Assembly: GCA_036675565.1 (NCBI GenBank)
Contig: JAKFER010000138.1
Location: 3,761 to 67,760, forward strand
Length of the DNA stretch: 64,000 nucleotides
Source: JACCYQ01 sp036675565
GTDB lineage: Bacteria; Bacteroidota; Bacteroidia; Chitinophagales; Chitinophagaceae
Direction of reading: 5' to 3'
In this document: positions 26,420 through 35,681 of the stretch, one piece after another
Position numbering within the stretch: position 1 is the first letter of the stretch
Layout of the letters: each line of letters begins with the position of its first letter
Translations under genes and position numbers: made by a program
Notes under the pieces: generated by a model
The model's database searches: none
Told to the model about the DNA's origin: nothing
Seen by the model: the letters and a program-made list of their open reading frames with translations, nothing else

Positions 26420-27676
26420 TTATTTTAGTTTGCGCATCTTAACTGTTTCTATCCGGGTATCACTGACGTTTAATACATCAAACTCATAATCATCAATGAT
26501 TATTCTTTCTTTTTGTTGAGGGATGGTTTCATGGTAATTGATAATATACCCCGAAAGTGTTTCAGATTCTTCGGTTTCAAATTCCAGGCCGTACTTATTT
26601 ACAAGATAATCCAACTCTAACCGGCCTGAAAAAATGTATTCGTTTTCTGCAATTTGCTTTTCAACAAATTCTTCGGTATCATATTCATCTTTAATGTCAC
26701 CAAAAATTTCTTCCAGTACATCTTCCATGGTTATGATACCGGCAGTTCCGCCAAATTCATCAACCACCCAGGCCATACTTTTTCTTTCCGTGCTGAACTT
26801 TTCTATTAAATCCGTTGCACTCATACTTTCGGGTACGGCTGGTATGGGTAATAAAATTTCCTGGATTGTTTTTGGTCTTTTAAATAAATCTAGCTGGTGT
26901 ACATAACCGGTTATATGATCAATGTTGTTTTCGTAAATAATGAGTTTGCTTAACTTGGTTTCAATAAATTTATTTGTCAGTTCTTCCATGGAACTGGAAG
27001 CGTCAATACCCATAATTTCTTTTCTTGGCACTAAACACTGCCTGATTTTTATTTTTGGAAGCTCCAGGGCATTTTCAAAAAGTTCAGTGCTCATTTCCTG
27101 TTTTTCATCATTCCCATTATCAAATTGCTGGAACAGTTCATCATAATCAGTGTATTTAAAAGCTTCTTTTCTTTCGGCCATCCGAACATTGAATAAATAT
27201 TTTAATAACCATTCTGACATATGAATCAATGAAGCACCAATAGGATAAAAAACCTGGTAGAAAAAATGGATCACCCGCGAAAAGAAATACAACATGCTAT
27301 TGCTTCTTGCCCTGAAAATAGCGCGGGGTATAAACTCTACGAATATTAACAATATAAAAGTGCAGATGGCAATTTCAACGATCATTTGAACCAGTGGTGA
27401 ACCCACGCCGATCATTTGCCATATGGGACGCATCACTACAGCGAACTGCAATCCAAAAAATACCAGTAATAAATTAAAACAAATAAGAGTGGTTGTTAAA
27501 AACCGGACGGGTGTTTCAAAAAATTCTGCGAGTATAATTCCGCTGGTATGTCCCTGCTTCTTTTTTAATTCGATCCCCAGCCTGTTGGCACTATAAAAGG
27601 CCATCTCCATACCAGCAAAAAAACCCATTAATAAAATGGCCATGACGAACCACAAAATATCTTTCATTTCTGCCAT
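26420..27676 (-). CDS. CNNM/hemolysin C-like transporter-associated protein
   Basis: 418 residues. An N-terminal DUF21 membrane domain (about 1-185, four hydrophobic segments, GMEMAFYSANRLGIELKKKQ) is followed by a CBS pair (about 205-330, with LVPRKEIMGID and AWVVDEFGGTAGIITMEDVL) and a C-terminal CorC/HlyC domain (about 345-415). Relatives are linked to magnesium or cobalt efflux, or to gliding protein GldE in Bacteroidota. The GldE link is possible but not shown. TATCTTTA at 27681-27688 on the minus strand may be its -7 box. Confidence 0.88.
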   Translation of the reverse strand: MAEMKDILWFVMAILLMGFFAGMEMAFYSANRLGIELKKKQGHTSGIILAEFFETPVRFLTTTLICFNLLLVFFGLQFAVVMRPIWQMIGVGSPLVQMIVEIAICTFILLIFVEFIPRAIFRARSNSMLYFFSRVIHFFYQVFYPIGASLIHMSEWLLKYLFNVRMAERKEAFKYTDYDELFQQFDNGNDEKQEMSTELFENALELPKIKIRQCLVPRKEIMGIDASSSMEELTNKFIETKLSKLIIYENNIDHITGYVHQLDLFKRPKTIQEILLPIPAVPESMSATDLIEKFSTERKSMAWVVDEFGGTAGIITMEDVLEEIFGDIKDEYDTEEFVEKQIAENEYIFSGRLELDYLVNKYGLEFETEESETLSGYIINYHETIPQQKERIIIDDYEFDVLNVSDTRIETVKMRKLK

Positions 27677-27745
27677 AACGTAAAGATAAAGCTTGCCGGG
27701 TCAACTGCCCGGTATTTGAACCACCGAAAAATACAATATTTAAAT

Positions 27746-28318
27746 TTATATACCAATGAAGGATTCTACCAGCGCTTTGGCTTCTTTACAAGCTTTATCT
27801 AAATCATCGTTCAATATCTGGTAATCAAAATGATCTTTGAAAGTTAGTTCGTATTTGGCTTTATTAACCCTGGCCCTGATTGATTCTTCGGAATCTGTAC
27901 CTCTTGAATTTAATCTTCGTTTCAATTCATCCACCGAAGGTGGCATAATAAATAATCCAAGGGATTGTGGAAATTGTTTTTTTACATGAATGGCGCCTTT
28001 TACATCAATATCGAGTAAGGGTACCTGTTGTTTATTCCAAATGCGTTGCAATTCAGATTTCAACGTACCATAATACTTGCCTTCATAAACCATTTCCCAC
28101 TCAACAAATTCATCTTCCTGGATTTTTATATTAAAATCTTCCTGGCTTAAAAAATAATAATCAATTCCATTTTTTTCATTATCCCTTGGTTTGCGGGTAG
28201 CCGCCGATATGGAAAACGCCAGTTTATCAGGGAAACTATTAAGTAAATAGCGTGTGATAGACGTTTTGCCTGCACCCGATGGAGCCGTTAAAATGATGAT
28301 TTTATCCTGGTAAATCAT
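27746..28318 (-). CDS. gmk: Guanylate kinase
   Basis: 190 residues from MIYQDKIIILTAPSGAGKTS; an upstream in-frame ATG would run into lysS. The P-loop APSGAGKTS lies at about 11-19. AATRKPRDNEKNGIDYYFLS (about 39-58) binds GMP, and EWEMVYEGKYYGT and LLDIDVKGAIHVKKQ follow. It phosphorylates GMP to GDP in the cytoplasm. It lies 34 bases downstream of lysS on the same strand, so the two may be co-transcribed. Confidence 0.96.
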   Translation of the reverse strand: MIYQDKIIILTAPSGAGKTSITRYLLNSFPDKLAFSISAATRKPRDNEKNGIDYYFLSQEDFNIKIQEDEFVEWEMVYEGKYYGTLKSELQRIWNKQQVPLLDIDVKGAIHVKKQFPQSLGLFIMPPSVDELKRRLNSRGTDSEESIRARVNKAKYELTFKDHFDYQILNDDLDKACKEAKALVESFIGI

Positions 28319-28352
28319 GTTTGCAAAGAAAGATAAGAAATATGATAAAGCA

Positions 28353-29906
28353 TTATGATCCCGTTGTAGCCTCTTCTTCCTCATTATCGAACCCTTTTTC
28401 CGGTCTCATTTGCGGGAAAAAGAGAACATCCTGTATGCTGGGCTGGTTGGTCATCAGCATGCATAAGCGATCAATACCAAAACCGATGCCTGATGTAGGT
28501 GGCATACCGTATTCCAGTGCCCTTAAAAAATCATTGTCAATGAACATCGCTTCATCATCACCTCTTTCCATCAACCTGGCTTGTTCTTCAAACCGGTCAC
28601 GTTGTTCTAAAGGATCATTCAATTCGGAATATGCATTGGCTATTTCTTTGCCATTAACTATTAATTCAAATCGTTCCACCAATCCTGGCTTAGAACGATG
28701 GCGCTTGGTGAGCGGACTCATTTCAACCGGGTAATCAATAATAAATGTGGGTTGAATAAAATGGTCTTCGCATTTTTCACTAAAGATCTCATCAACCAGT
28801 TTGCCCTTACCCATCGTATTATCTACATGAATATTTAGTTTTTGGCATACTTCCCGCAATTGATTTTCATCCATGGCACTGATGTCAAAACCTGTATGTT
28901 CAAGAATGGCATCGTACATGGTTATGCGCTTATAAGGCGCTTTAAAATCAATTTCATTTTTTTCTACCATTGCTTTTGTTGTGCCATTTACAGCAATGGC
29001 TGTTTTCTCCAGCATTTGTTCAGTAACCTCCATCATCCATAAATAATCTTTATATGCCACATAGAATTCGAGTACGGTAAATTCCGGGTTATGTGTTCTG
29101 TCCATTCCTTCGTTGCGGAAATTGCGACTGAATTCATAAACCCAATCAAACCCGCCAACAATAAGCCTTTTTAAATAAAGCTCATTGGCAATACGCAGGT
29201 AAAATGGCATATCCAGGGCATTGTGATGGGTAATAAACGGCCGCGCCGCTGCCCCACCCGGAATACTTTGCAACACCGGTGTATCCACTTCCAGGGCACC
29301 TTTTTCATTCAGGAATTGCCTGATAGCGTTCACCAATTTGGTGCGCTTTTCAAAGGTTTGTTTTACTTCCGGATTGATAATCAGGTCGGCATAACGCTGC
29401 CGATACCTGAACTCGGGATCAGTAACAGCATCAAAAGTCTGTCCTTCTGCTTCCCTCACAACCGGTAGTGGTTTCAGCGATTTAGAAAGTATGGAAAGTT
29501 CCTGAACATGTATAGAAGTTTCACCGGTCTTGGTTGTAAAAACATAACCTTTAACACCAATGATATCACCCAGGTCAATGAGTTTTTTCCAAACAATATC
29601 ATAAAGGGACTTATCCTCACCCGGGCAGATATCATCGCGGCGGATATACACCTGGATGCGTCCATGCGCATCCTGCAAAACGGCAAAGTTGGCCTTACCC
29701 ATATCCCTAACGCTCATGATTCTGCCTGCCAGGCAAACCTGCGTAAATTCATCTTTGTTGTCCGCGTTAAATTTTTCTTTTATGTAAACTGAATTCGTAT
29801 TCACCGGATAAAGCAGTGCAGGAAAAGGATCAATTCCCATCATCTGCATTTCGGCCAGTTTTTCCCGCCTGATGATCTCTTGCTCTGATAAATGCTGTGT
29901 GCTCAT
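28353..29906 (-). CDS. lysS: Lysine--tRNA ligase, class II
   Basis: 517 residues, normal for LysS with a slightly extended C-terminus. An OB-fold anticodon domain (about 55-160, VCLAGRIMSVRDMGKANFAV) is followed by the class II core: motif 2 FRNEGMDRTHNPEFTVLEFY (about 256-275) and motif 3 PTSGIGFGIDRLCMLMTN (about 470-487). Cytoplasmic. A full promoter and a leader hairpin lie upstream at 29929-29997. Confidence 0.97.
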   Translation of the reverse strand: MSTQHLSEQEIIRREKLAEMQMMGIDPFPALLYPVNTNSVYIKEKFNADNKDEFTQVCLAGRIMSVRDMGKANFAVLQDAHGRIQVYIRRDDICPGEDKSLYDIVWKKLIDLGDIIGVKGYVFTTKTGETSIHVQELSILSKSLKPLPVVREAEGQTFDAVTDPEFRYRQRYADLIINPEVKQTFEKRTKLVNAIRQFLNEKGALEVDTPVLQSIPGGAAARPFITHHNALDMPFYLRIANELYLKRLIVGGFDWVYEFSRNFRNEGMDRTHNPEFTVLEFYVAYKDYLWMMEVTEQMLEKTAIAVNGTTKAMVEKNEIDFKAPYKRITMYDAILEHTGFDISAMDENQLREVCQKLNIHVDNTMGKGKLVDEIFSEKCEDHFIQPTFIIDYPVEMSPLTKRHRSKPGLVERFELIVNGKEIANAYSELNDPLEQRDRFEEQARLMERGDDEAMFIDNDFLRALEYGMPPTSGIGFGIDRLCMLMTNQPSIQDVLFFPQMRPEKGFDNEEEEATTGS

Positions 29907-29928
29907 ATAAATTAGCTTTAAAACAAAA

Positions 29929-29949
29929 TGGTTGGTAAGGCACCAACCA
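29929..29949 (-). promoter_or_regulatory. Leader hairpin upstream of lysS
   Basis: TGGTTGGT and ACCAACCA pair perfectly over a five-base loop. On the minus strand the stem is followed by TTTTGTTTT, so it could act as an attenuator. It lies between the predicted start site of transcription and the lysS ATG. Confidence 0.45.
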
Positions 29950-29966
29950 GCTCTTTATTTTTTTTG

Positions 29967-29997
29967 CAAAAGTAGATGTTCAACAGCATACAACAAA
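29967..29997 (-). promoter_or_regulatory. lysS promoter (-33 TTTG, -7 TACTTTTG)
   Basis: Read on the minus strand, TTTG (29997-29994) and TACTTTTG (29974-29967) are 19 bases apart. This is the best full Bacteroidota promoter match in the window. The expected leader is about 55-60 bases. Confidence 0.7.
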
Positions 29998-30031
29998 AGT
30001 GACCAGGCCAGATGAGTACACTAAATAAAAC

Positions 30032-30703
30032 TCAGGAATCATTTAACAACGATTCATCCAGGCTGAAACGGGTGCGATGGTTTCTTTTGTCTTCTTTTCC
30101 CCCATAATAGAATGTGATAATTTTTGGGGAAATTTCAGATCCGAAAGCAGGCGTGGTTTTATAAATCCTGTCCCACCAGGTAACAGAAACGCCAAAACAA
30201 CGATCAGGTTGTTTAAGATGATGAACCATATGAAATCTTAAAAGTGCAGGAAACATTCTTTTGGCCCATGATTGATGAAGGACATAATGAACCAGGCAAA
30301 AAAAGGAAAAACCAGTCATTAAACCAGCAATGTAAAATAAGAAAGAGTGGATGTATATGCCTGCCAGAAATAAAATCAGGCAGGTAAAAAACATGAGTAC
30401 GCGTTGAAAAAATTTTACACTGATTTGTGTTGGATGACTATGGTGATGCTGGTGTCGGGTAAGTGCGTTTAGTTTTGACTTATTGCCTTTAGTGTGCGAC
30501 CAAAAACGATGAATCATATATTCTGCAAATGTCCAGCAATACCAGCCATAGAAAAAAATGAAGAGGTTATACAGAATATACTGTGCTGGATTTAAGTAAA
30601 ATAAAATGGCAATCCAGGGAATATTTAAAAGCCCAAAAATCAATATACACCAGTTTGCTGCATTTTTATTGCTAAGCTCCTGGAATGCCGGTAAACATCT
30701 CAT
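30032..30703 (-). CDS. Fatty acid hydroxylase / sterol desaturase family protein
   Basis: 223 residues with about four membrane segments. The histidine clusters of the di-iron hydroxylase family are present: HRFWSH (about 66-71), HQHHHSH (about 84-90), HYVLHQ and HMVHHL (about 141-165). The order matches short FA hydroxylases such as fatty-acid 2-hydroxylase. Probable role: hydroxylation of a membrane lipid. It diverges from two HTH regulator genes, which might control it. A second member of the family lies at 50518. Confidence 0.88.
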   Translation of the reverse strand: MRCLPAFQELSNKNAANWCILIFGLLNIPWIAILFYLNPAQYILYNLFIFFYGWYCWTFAEYMIHRFWSHTKGNKSKLNALTRHQHHHSHPTQISVKFFQRVLMFFTCLILFLAGIYIHSFLFYIAGLMTGFSFFCLVHYVLHQSWAKRMFPALLRFHMVHHLKQPDRCFGVSVTWWDRIYKTTPAFGSEISPKIITFYYGGKEDKRNHRTRFSLDESLLNDS

Positions 30704-30917
30704 AATGCCTCCTCAGTTTTATTGAGTAATAATTTTACCCAATCTAAAAACAGGAACATGCTTTTGATAATTGAATTTTACCAGCTCCAAATTCCACAGG
30801 CATGTTTTTAATGAATAATTGCCAATTGCCTAAAGGAAATATGGTTTATTTGAATTATATTATATTCTGGAAGGTTGCTTTTGCAAATAATGCAAATAAA
30901 TTTTAACCCCATAATAA

Positions 30918-31913
30918 ATGCAAACGGACCTGTCACAGGACTTTTTATTCCAGCGGATCAGGGAAATTCTTCCGCCCCAAATGTCGTTGGTTGATGTGGT
31001 TTCAGATATTTTGCATGTAAGCAGTGACAGTGCTTACCGTCGCATCCGCGGAGAAACGCCACTGGTATTGGAAGAAGCCCGACAGATTTGTCTTCATTTC
31101 AATCTCTCCCTTGACCAGGTTTTAAATATTCGTTCAGGTTATACCTTGTTTCAAACTACTCGTATAAATAATAAAGAGTATAGTTTTGAAAACTATCTAA
31201 AGGATATTTTAACGCACCTGGTCAATGTGGATTCCTTTATCCATAAACAGATCATATACCTGACTAAAGACATTCCTATCTTTTATAATTTTTCTTCTGA
31301 TGCACTATTTGCTTTCAGGTATTTTTTCTGGATGAAGTCATTTCTGCAATATGAATCTTATAAAGACGCAAAATTTTCAATTGATTGTTTAACACCAGAG
31401 ATCAAAACACTGGGAAGCGAAATAATCAAAAAGTACATGCATATACCCTCCACTGAAATTTTAAATACGGAATGTGTTGACAGTTTAATTTTTCAAATCG
31501 AATACTATAAGGATGCCGGTTATTTTGCTTCCAAATCAGATGTGCGTTTGGTTTATGAAGGGCTTGAAACCCAGGTAGAGCATTTAAGAGACCAGGCAGA
31601 GGCCGGGTGCAAATTTTTAAAAGGAGAAAATCCAAATTTTAAAAAGGATAATTATAAATGTGTGTATAACCGGGTATTATTGGGTGATACAACCATCCTG
31701 ATCATCACCGACCATATTAAAACATTATTTCTGAATTATGATGCCTTGAATTATATGATCACCCGTGATGAAAAATTTTGCAACGATGTTCACGATGATA
31801 TGATCAACCTTATAAAACAATCAACCCAAATAAGCAGTGTGAGTGAAAAGCAACGTAACAGTTTTTTTAACATCCTGCTATCCAAAATTGAAGCCCGCAA
31901 AAAACATGTTTAA
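30918..31913 (+). CDS. HTH regulator with large uncharacterised C-terminal domain (copy A)
   Basis: 331 residues. An N-terminal helix-turn-helix lies at about 20-70, where VVSDILHVSSDSAYRRIRGE is followed by EEARQICLHFNLSLDQVL. The remaining ~255 residues are mostly helical, without a recognised ligand motif. Shared with the next gene are FWMK/FWVK, QIEYYKD/QIEYYRD, MITRDEKFC/MTTRDSRFC and STQISSVSE/STMISSQSE. Such proteins recur in Bacteroidota and probably sense an unknown signal through the C-terminal part. The copies are 11 bases apart. Confidence 0.75.
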   Translation: MQTDLSQDFLFQRIREILPPQMSLVDVVSDILHVSSDSAYRRIRGETPLVLEEARQICLHFNLSLDQVLNIRSGYTLFQTTRINNKEYSFENYLKDILTHLVNVDSFIHKQIIYLTKDIPIFYNFSSDALFAFRYFFWMKSFLQYESYKDAKFSIDCLTPEIKTLGSEIIKKYMHIPSTEILNTECVDSLIFQIEYYKDAGYFASKSDVRLVYEGLETQVEHLRDQAEAGCKFLKGENPNFKKDNYKCVYNRVLLGDTTILIITDHIKTLFLNYDALNYMITRDEKFCNDVHDDMINLIKQSTQISSVSEKQRNSFFNILLSKIEARKKHV

Positions 31914-31924
31914 ACCAAAAAATT

Positions 31925-32926
31925 ATGGACAAGCTGGTACTTCAACAACAGTTATTCAGTCAGATTAAAAATCGCATTGCCGAACATGTTTCCGCAGTGG
32001 ATGAAATTGCAGGTTTATTAGATATCAGCGCTGACAGTGCTTACCGACGTATGCGTGGAGAAAAAACCATTTCACTGGATGAATTATATGTTCTTTGTTC
32101 ACATTACCATATTTCGCTGGACCAGATGATGAACATTCAAACAGATGCCTTCCAGTTCCAGGGTAAATTGATCAATGCAGACAATTTCCGTTTTGACGAA
32201 TACTTGTCAAACACGCTCAACACCATGGCTTATATTACCAGTTTTAAGCAAAAAGAATTCTATACACTTTGTAAAGACATCCATCTCTTCAGGCATTTTC
32301 AATACCGGGAACTGGCTGCATTCAAATATTATTTCTGGGTTAAAACAATTTACCGGTTCAAGGATATAAAGAGCAAAAGATTCAGCTTTGATGAATACGA
32401 TGATGCGCTTTATAATATTGGTAGAAAAATACTTTCCCATTACACCCAGATAGATGCGGTTGAAATATGGAACCTGGAAACCATAAATGCCAGTATCAGG
32501 CAAATTGAATATTACCGGGATGGACGCATGTTTGAAAGTGATGAAGATGTATTAAAAGTATACGAATCGCTTGAAAAATTACTGGCACATATGGAACAGC
32601 AGGCTATTCTCGGTTACCAGTTTGATGACCAGGATCCTGAAAAAAAACCAAGGGGTTCTTTCCAAATGTATTTTAATGAAGTGTTGCTCTTAGATAATTC
32701 AACCTTTGCCATTTTGGATGGACAAAAAATATCTTATATTATTCATTCGGTAATCAACTTCATGACTACCCGTGACAGCCGGTTTTGCGAAAACCAATAT
32801 GCACACGTACAAAACCTGATACAAAAATCAACCATGATCAGCTCACAAAGTGAGAAAGAAAGATCCCGGTTTTTTAAGATCCTTAGAGAACGTATTGAAA
32901 AACGCAAAGAAGCCTTATCTGTTTAA
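31925..32926 (+). CDS. HTH regulator with large uncharacterised C-terminal domain (copy B)
   Basis: 333 residues, clearly a paralogue of the preceding gene over its full length. The HTH reads EIAGLLDISADSAYRRMRGE with DELYVLCSHYHISLDQMMNI after it. Conserved aromatic and basic positions (AFKYYFWVKTIYRF, QIEYYRDGRMFESDEDV) point to one shared fold. The two proteins may form a heterodimer or bind related operators. No transmembrane segment or signal peptide is seen. Confidence 0.75.
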   Translation: MDKLVLQQQLFSQIKNRIAEHVSAVDEIAGLLDISADSAYRRMRGEKTISLDELYVLCSHYHISLDQMMNIQTDAFQFQGKLINADNFRFDEYLSNTLNTMAYITSFKQKEFYTLCKDIHLFRHFQYRELAAFKYYFWVKTIYRFKDIKSKRFSFDEYDDALYNIGRKILSHYTQIDAVEIWNLETINASIRQIEYYRDGRMFESDEDVLKVYESLEKLLAHMEQQAILGYQFDDQDPEKKPRGSFQMYFNEVLLLDNSTFAILDGQKISYIIHSVINFMTTRDSRFCENQYAHVQNLIQKSTMISSQSEKERSRFFKILRERIEKRKEALSV

Positions 32927-32983
32927 TTTTTTACCAGTTACATTTGTTGGCAGACAATTTGAACAATCATTAAAAACATATCT

Positions 32984-33685
32984 ATGAAACGCATTTTACT
33001 TACCCTGCTTATGTTACCCCTTTTTTTTACTTCCTGCGATACGCTTTCCAGTCTTCCCGGCAATTATGGCGGTTATACTGAAGCAGAAGCTGCACAAGGA
33101 ATCAGACAAGCATTGGACCAGGGAATTGATAAAGGGATCAGTTTTTTAAACAAGCCGGATGGCTTTTTTGGAAATGAAGCCTATAAATTATTCTTTCCTC
33201 CCGATGCTCAAAAAGTTGTTACCACGCTTCGGGATCTTGGATTTAACAGTGTTGTGGATAAAGCGATTTTACAAATTAACCGGGCTGCAGAGGATGCGGT
33301 AGGACATGCCAAACCAATTTTTGCTGATGCCATTCGCGATATGACCATACAGGATGCTATCAATATTGTACGCGGACCCAATGATGCTGCAACGCAATAT
33401 TTCCGGGAGAAAACAACGGCTAAGCTGGTTGCTGCTTTTATGCCTACCATTAAAACCTCTTTGGATAATACGGGTGCCACCAGGTATTATGCTGATGTAA
33501 TCAATACCTATAATCGTTTCCCTACGACTTTTAATAAAGTGAATCCAGATCTTCCTTCTTACGTGGTAGATAAAGCTGTGAGCGCCTTATTTGACCAGGT
33601 GGCAAAAGAAGAAGCCAACATACGTGCTAATCCATTAGCCCGTACTACAGAAATTTTACGCAAAGTTTTTGGAAGCAGATTTTAA
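32984..33685 (+). CDS. DUF4197 lipoprotein
   Basis: 233 residues with a lipoprotein signal (LLTLLMLPLFFTSCDTL). The helical DUF4197 core runs from AAQGIRQALDQGIDKGISFL (about 36-55) to the end, with KLFFPPDAQKVVTTLRDLGF and DAINIVRGPNDAATQYFREK as typical blocks. Function unknown; likely periplasmic or outer-membrane facing. The PH-domain pair starts 15 bases downstream and may be co-transcribed. Confidence 0.88.
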   Translation: MKRILLTLLMLPLFFTSCDTLSSLPGNYGGYTEAEAAQGIRQALDQGIDKGISFLNKPDGFFGNEAYKLFFPPDAQKVVTTLRDLGFNSVVDKAILQINRAAEDAVGHAKPIFADAIRDMTIQDAINIVRGPNDAATQYFREKTTAKLVAAFMPTIKTSLDNTGATRYYADVINTYNRFPTTFNKVNPDLPSYVVDKAVSALFDQVAKEEANIRANPLARTTEILRKVFGSRF

Positions 33686-33700
33686 TTAGTTCGAATAATA

Positions 33701-34231
33701 ATGATTTTTCAGAACAATACAGTGGATATGGCATCACTGCCAAAAGCCGAAGAGGCTGAATTACGTCCTATCGAAAAGGACTATTTGAAAGTGATGCGAA
33801 TTGAATGGTTGATCATTTCAGGCATACTGATCATTGCTTTGCTGGTCTTAATTTTCATGGTTCCTGCATTTCAATTGTTTCCTGCCTATTTTTTATTGGC
33901 AGTATTAACGCTCCTGGTCATTATCATGTATTACCTGTTTCAAACTTTGGCTTTTAAGAAAAAAGCTTATGGTTTAAGAGAGAGGGACGTTATTTACCAA
34001 AATGGCGTCATTATTCAACAAACCAGTATTTGCCCTTTTAACCGGATTCAAAACAGCAGTGTAAGTTCAGGTCCTTTTGAAAGAAAATATGGGTTGGCCA
34101 CCTTGCATCTTTACACTGCCGGAACTACGGGTGCGGATATTCATATTAAAGGCTTAAAAGAGGAAACTGCCCAAAGTATTAAAGAATACATAGCCAAAAA
34201 AATAGCGGATGAAGAACCTGCAAAAGCCTGA
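33701..34231 (+). CDS. PH domain-containing membrane protein (YdbS-like)
   Basis: 176 residues. Two adjacent membrane segments (about 32-80) precede a bacterial pleckstrin-homology (DUF304) domain: GLRERDVIYQNGVIIQQTSI, then PFNRIQNSSVSSGPFERKYG (about 105-125) and LATLHLYTAGTTGADIHIKG. This is the small subunit of YdbS/YdbT-type pairs, whose role is poorly known and in some bacteria linked to envelope stress. Its 3' end overlaps the next gene by 23 bases. Confidence 0.85.
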   Translation: MIFQNNTVDMASLPKAEEAELRPIEKDYLKVMRIEWLIISGILIIALLVLIFMVPAFQLFPAYFLLAVLTLLVIIMYYLFQTLAFKKKAYGLRERDVIYQNGVIIQQTSICPFNRIQNSSVSSGPFERKYGLATLHLYTAGTTGADIHIKGLKEETAQSIKEYIAKKIADEEPAKA

Positions 34232-35681
34232 TTGGCTACAACCTCAAAGGCAGTCTGCATCAGGTTTACTCATTATCCTGTACCGGGCTGTTATAACATT
34301 TATCAAAGCGATATGGCCTGTCCTGGTGATTATTTTATTTAGAGAATCTTCCGGCAAGTCTTCTGGTTTACAATTAATGGTAGCCGTTATAGGTATTGCG
34401 GTGCTGGTCAGCTCACTTATTAATTTTTATTATTTCCGTTTTTTTATTCAGCAGAATGATATGGTAATCCGGAAAGGATTGATAAATAAAAAAACCATTA
34501 CTATTCCATTGAAGAATATACAGGCGGTGCATATTGAACAAACCTGGATGCACCAGTTATTAAAAATTGCGCGGGTTAAGATAGATACCGCCGGCACGGA
34601 TAAAGCAGAAGCAACCATTGATGCAATTGCTATTGAGAAAGCTGCTATGCTCAGAACATTTTTAATGGAGAGTGAAAAAGTGGAAATTGATTTGGTCACC
34701 AAACCTGCAGATGAGGCCCTGATTACTTTGTCTGCAGTTGACGTATTAAAACTGGGATTAACTGCCAACCATATTCAAACCTTTTTTATCATCCTTGCCT
34801 TCAGTATGTCCATGTATCAAAACCTGGAAGATATTTTTGGCAATATCATCAGCCGGTTTGTTGAGGAATCTTCTTCACTGATTGCATTTACAACGAGTGC
34901 AATTCTTTCTCTCGCAGTTTTGGTACTTATTGTATCCATTGTTGTTTCCTTATTACGAATGGCATTATTATATTTTGATTTTCAACTTTCAGGTGCTGAA
35001 AAAGGATTCAGGATCCGATCGGGGTTAACCAGTATCCGGCAAAACCTGGTGCCCTTTTCCAAGATTCAATTTATTTCCTGGAAAGCAAACTGGGTTCGCA
35101 GAAGATTGAATTTTTATGTGCTGGAGTTTCACCAGGCAAATGTGGAAGAGAATAAAAGAACTCAAAAAGCACTGGTCCCGGTAATGAATGCAGAAGCCAT
35201 TGAAAAACTACTGGCGCCATACCACCCGGAAATTATTCAACAGGAACATGCGGAACACCAGATCCACCGGGCTTATGCCTGGCGGCGTATGCTTATTACC
35301 GGCTTACCCATGGGAATATTATTTACCGGTATAGCCTGGTTTTTTATGCAGCAATACGCAATTTTTTTTATGCTTTGGATTCCATTTATTTATTTTAGCA
35401 ACAGGGTGTATCAAAAAATTTACCGGCTATACACAACCGAAGAAGCCATGCAGGTTTACAGTGGGATATGGGGCAGGGAATTACAATTATTACAATGGTA
35501 TAAAATCCAAAAAGTCAGCTTGCACCAATCAAACTGGCAAAAAAGAAACCAGGTAGCCACTATCATTTTATATACCGCCGGTGGACATATCCGTGTTCCA
35601 TACATCAGTCTTGAACTGGCAAATAGTATAATAAATTACGCATTGTACAAAATAGAATCAACTCAAAAGAACTGGCTTTAA
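34209..35681 (+). CDS. PH domain-containing membrane protein (YdbT-like)
   Basis: 490 residues, the large partner of the preceding gene. Two repeats are seen, each with paired membrane segments followed by a PH domain (DUF304), for example DMVIRKGLINKKTITIPLKN (about 80-99) and FRIRSGLTSIRQNLVPFSK (about 268-286), with a third PH-like stretch near the end (YTTEEAMQVYSGIWGRELQL). The 23-base overlap suggests translational coupling. It ends by overlapping four bases of the convergent flavin reductase gene. Confidence 0.85.
   Translation: MKNLQKPDWLQPQRQSASGLLIILYRAVITFIKAIWPVLVIILFRESSGKSSGLQLMVAVIGIAVLVSSLINFYYFRFFIQQNDMVIRKGLINKKTITIPLKNIQAVHIEQTWMHQLLKIARVKIDTAGTDKAEATIDAIAIEKAAMLRTFLMESEKVEIDLVTKPADEALITLSAVDVLKLGLTANHIQTFFIILAFSMSMYQNLEDIFGNIISRFVEESSSLIAFTTSAILSLAVLVLIVSIVVSLLRMALLYFDFQLSGAEKGFRIRSGLTSIRQNLVPFSKIQFISWKANWVRRRLNFYVLEFHQANVEENKRTQKALVPVMNAEAIEKLLAPYHPEIIQQEHAEHQIHRAYAWRRMLITGLPMGILFTGIAWFFMQQYAIFFMLWIPFIYFSNRVYQKIYRLYTTEEAMQVYSGIWGRELQLLQWYKIQKVSLHQSNWQKRNQVATIILYTAGGHIRVPYISLELANSIINYALYKIESTQKNWL

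Noticed and set aside
31655..31675. A TGTGTATAA (reverse DnaA box) near 31.66 kb.
   Set aside because: It lies inside a clear coding sequence, alone, and one such chance match is expected in a window this long.
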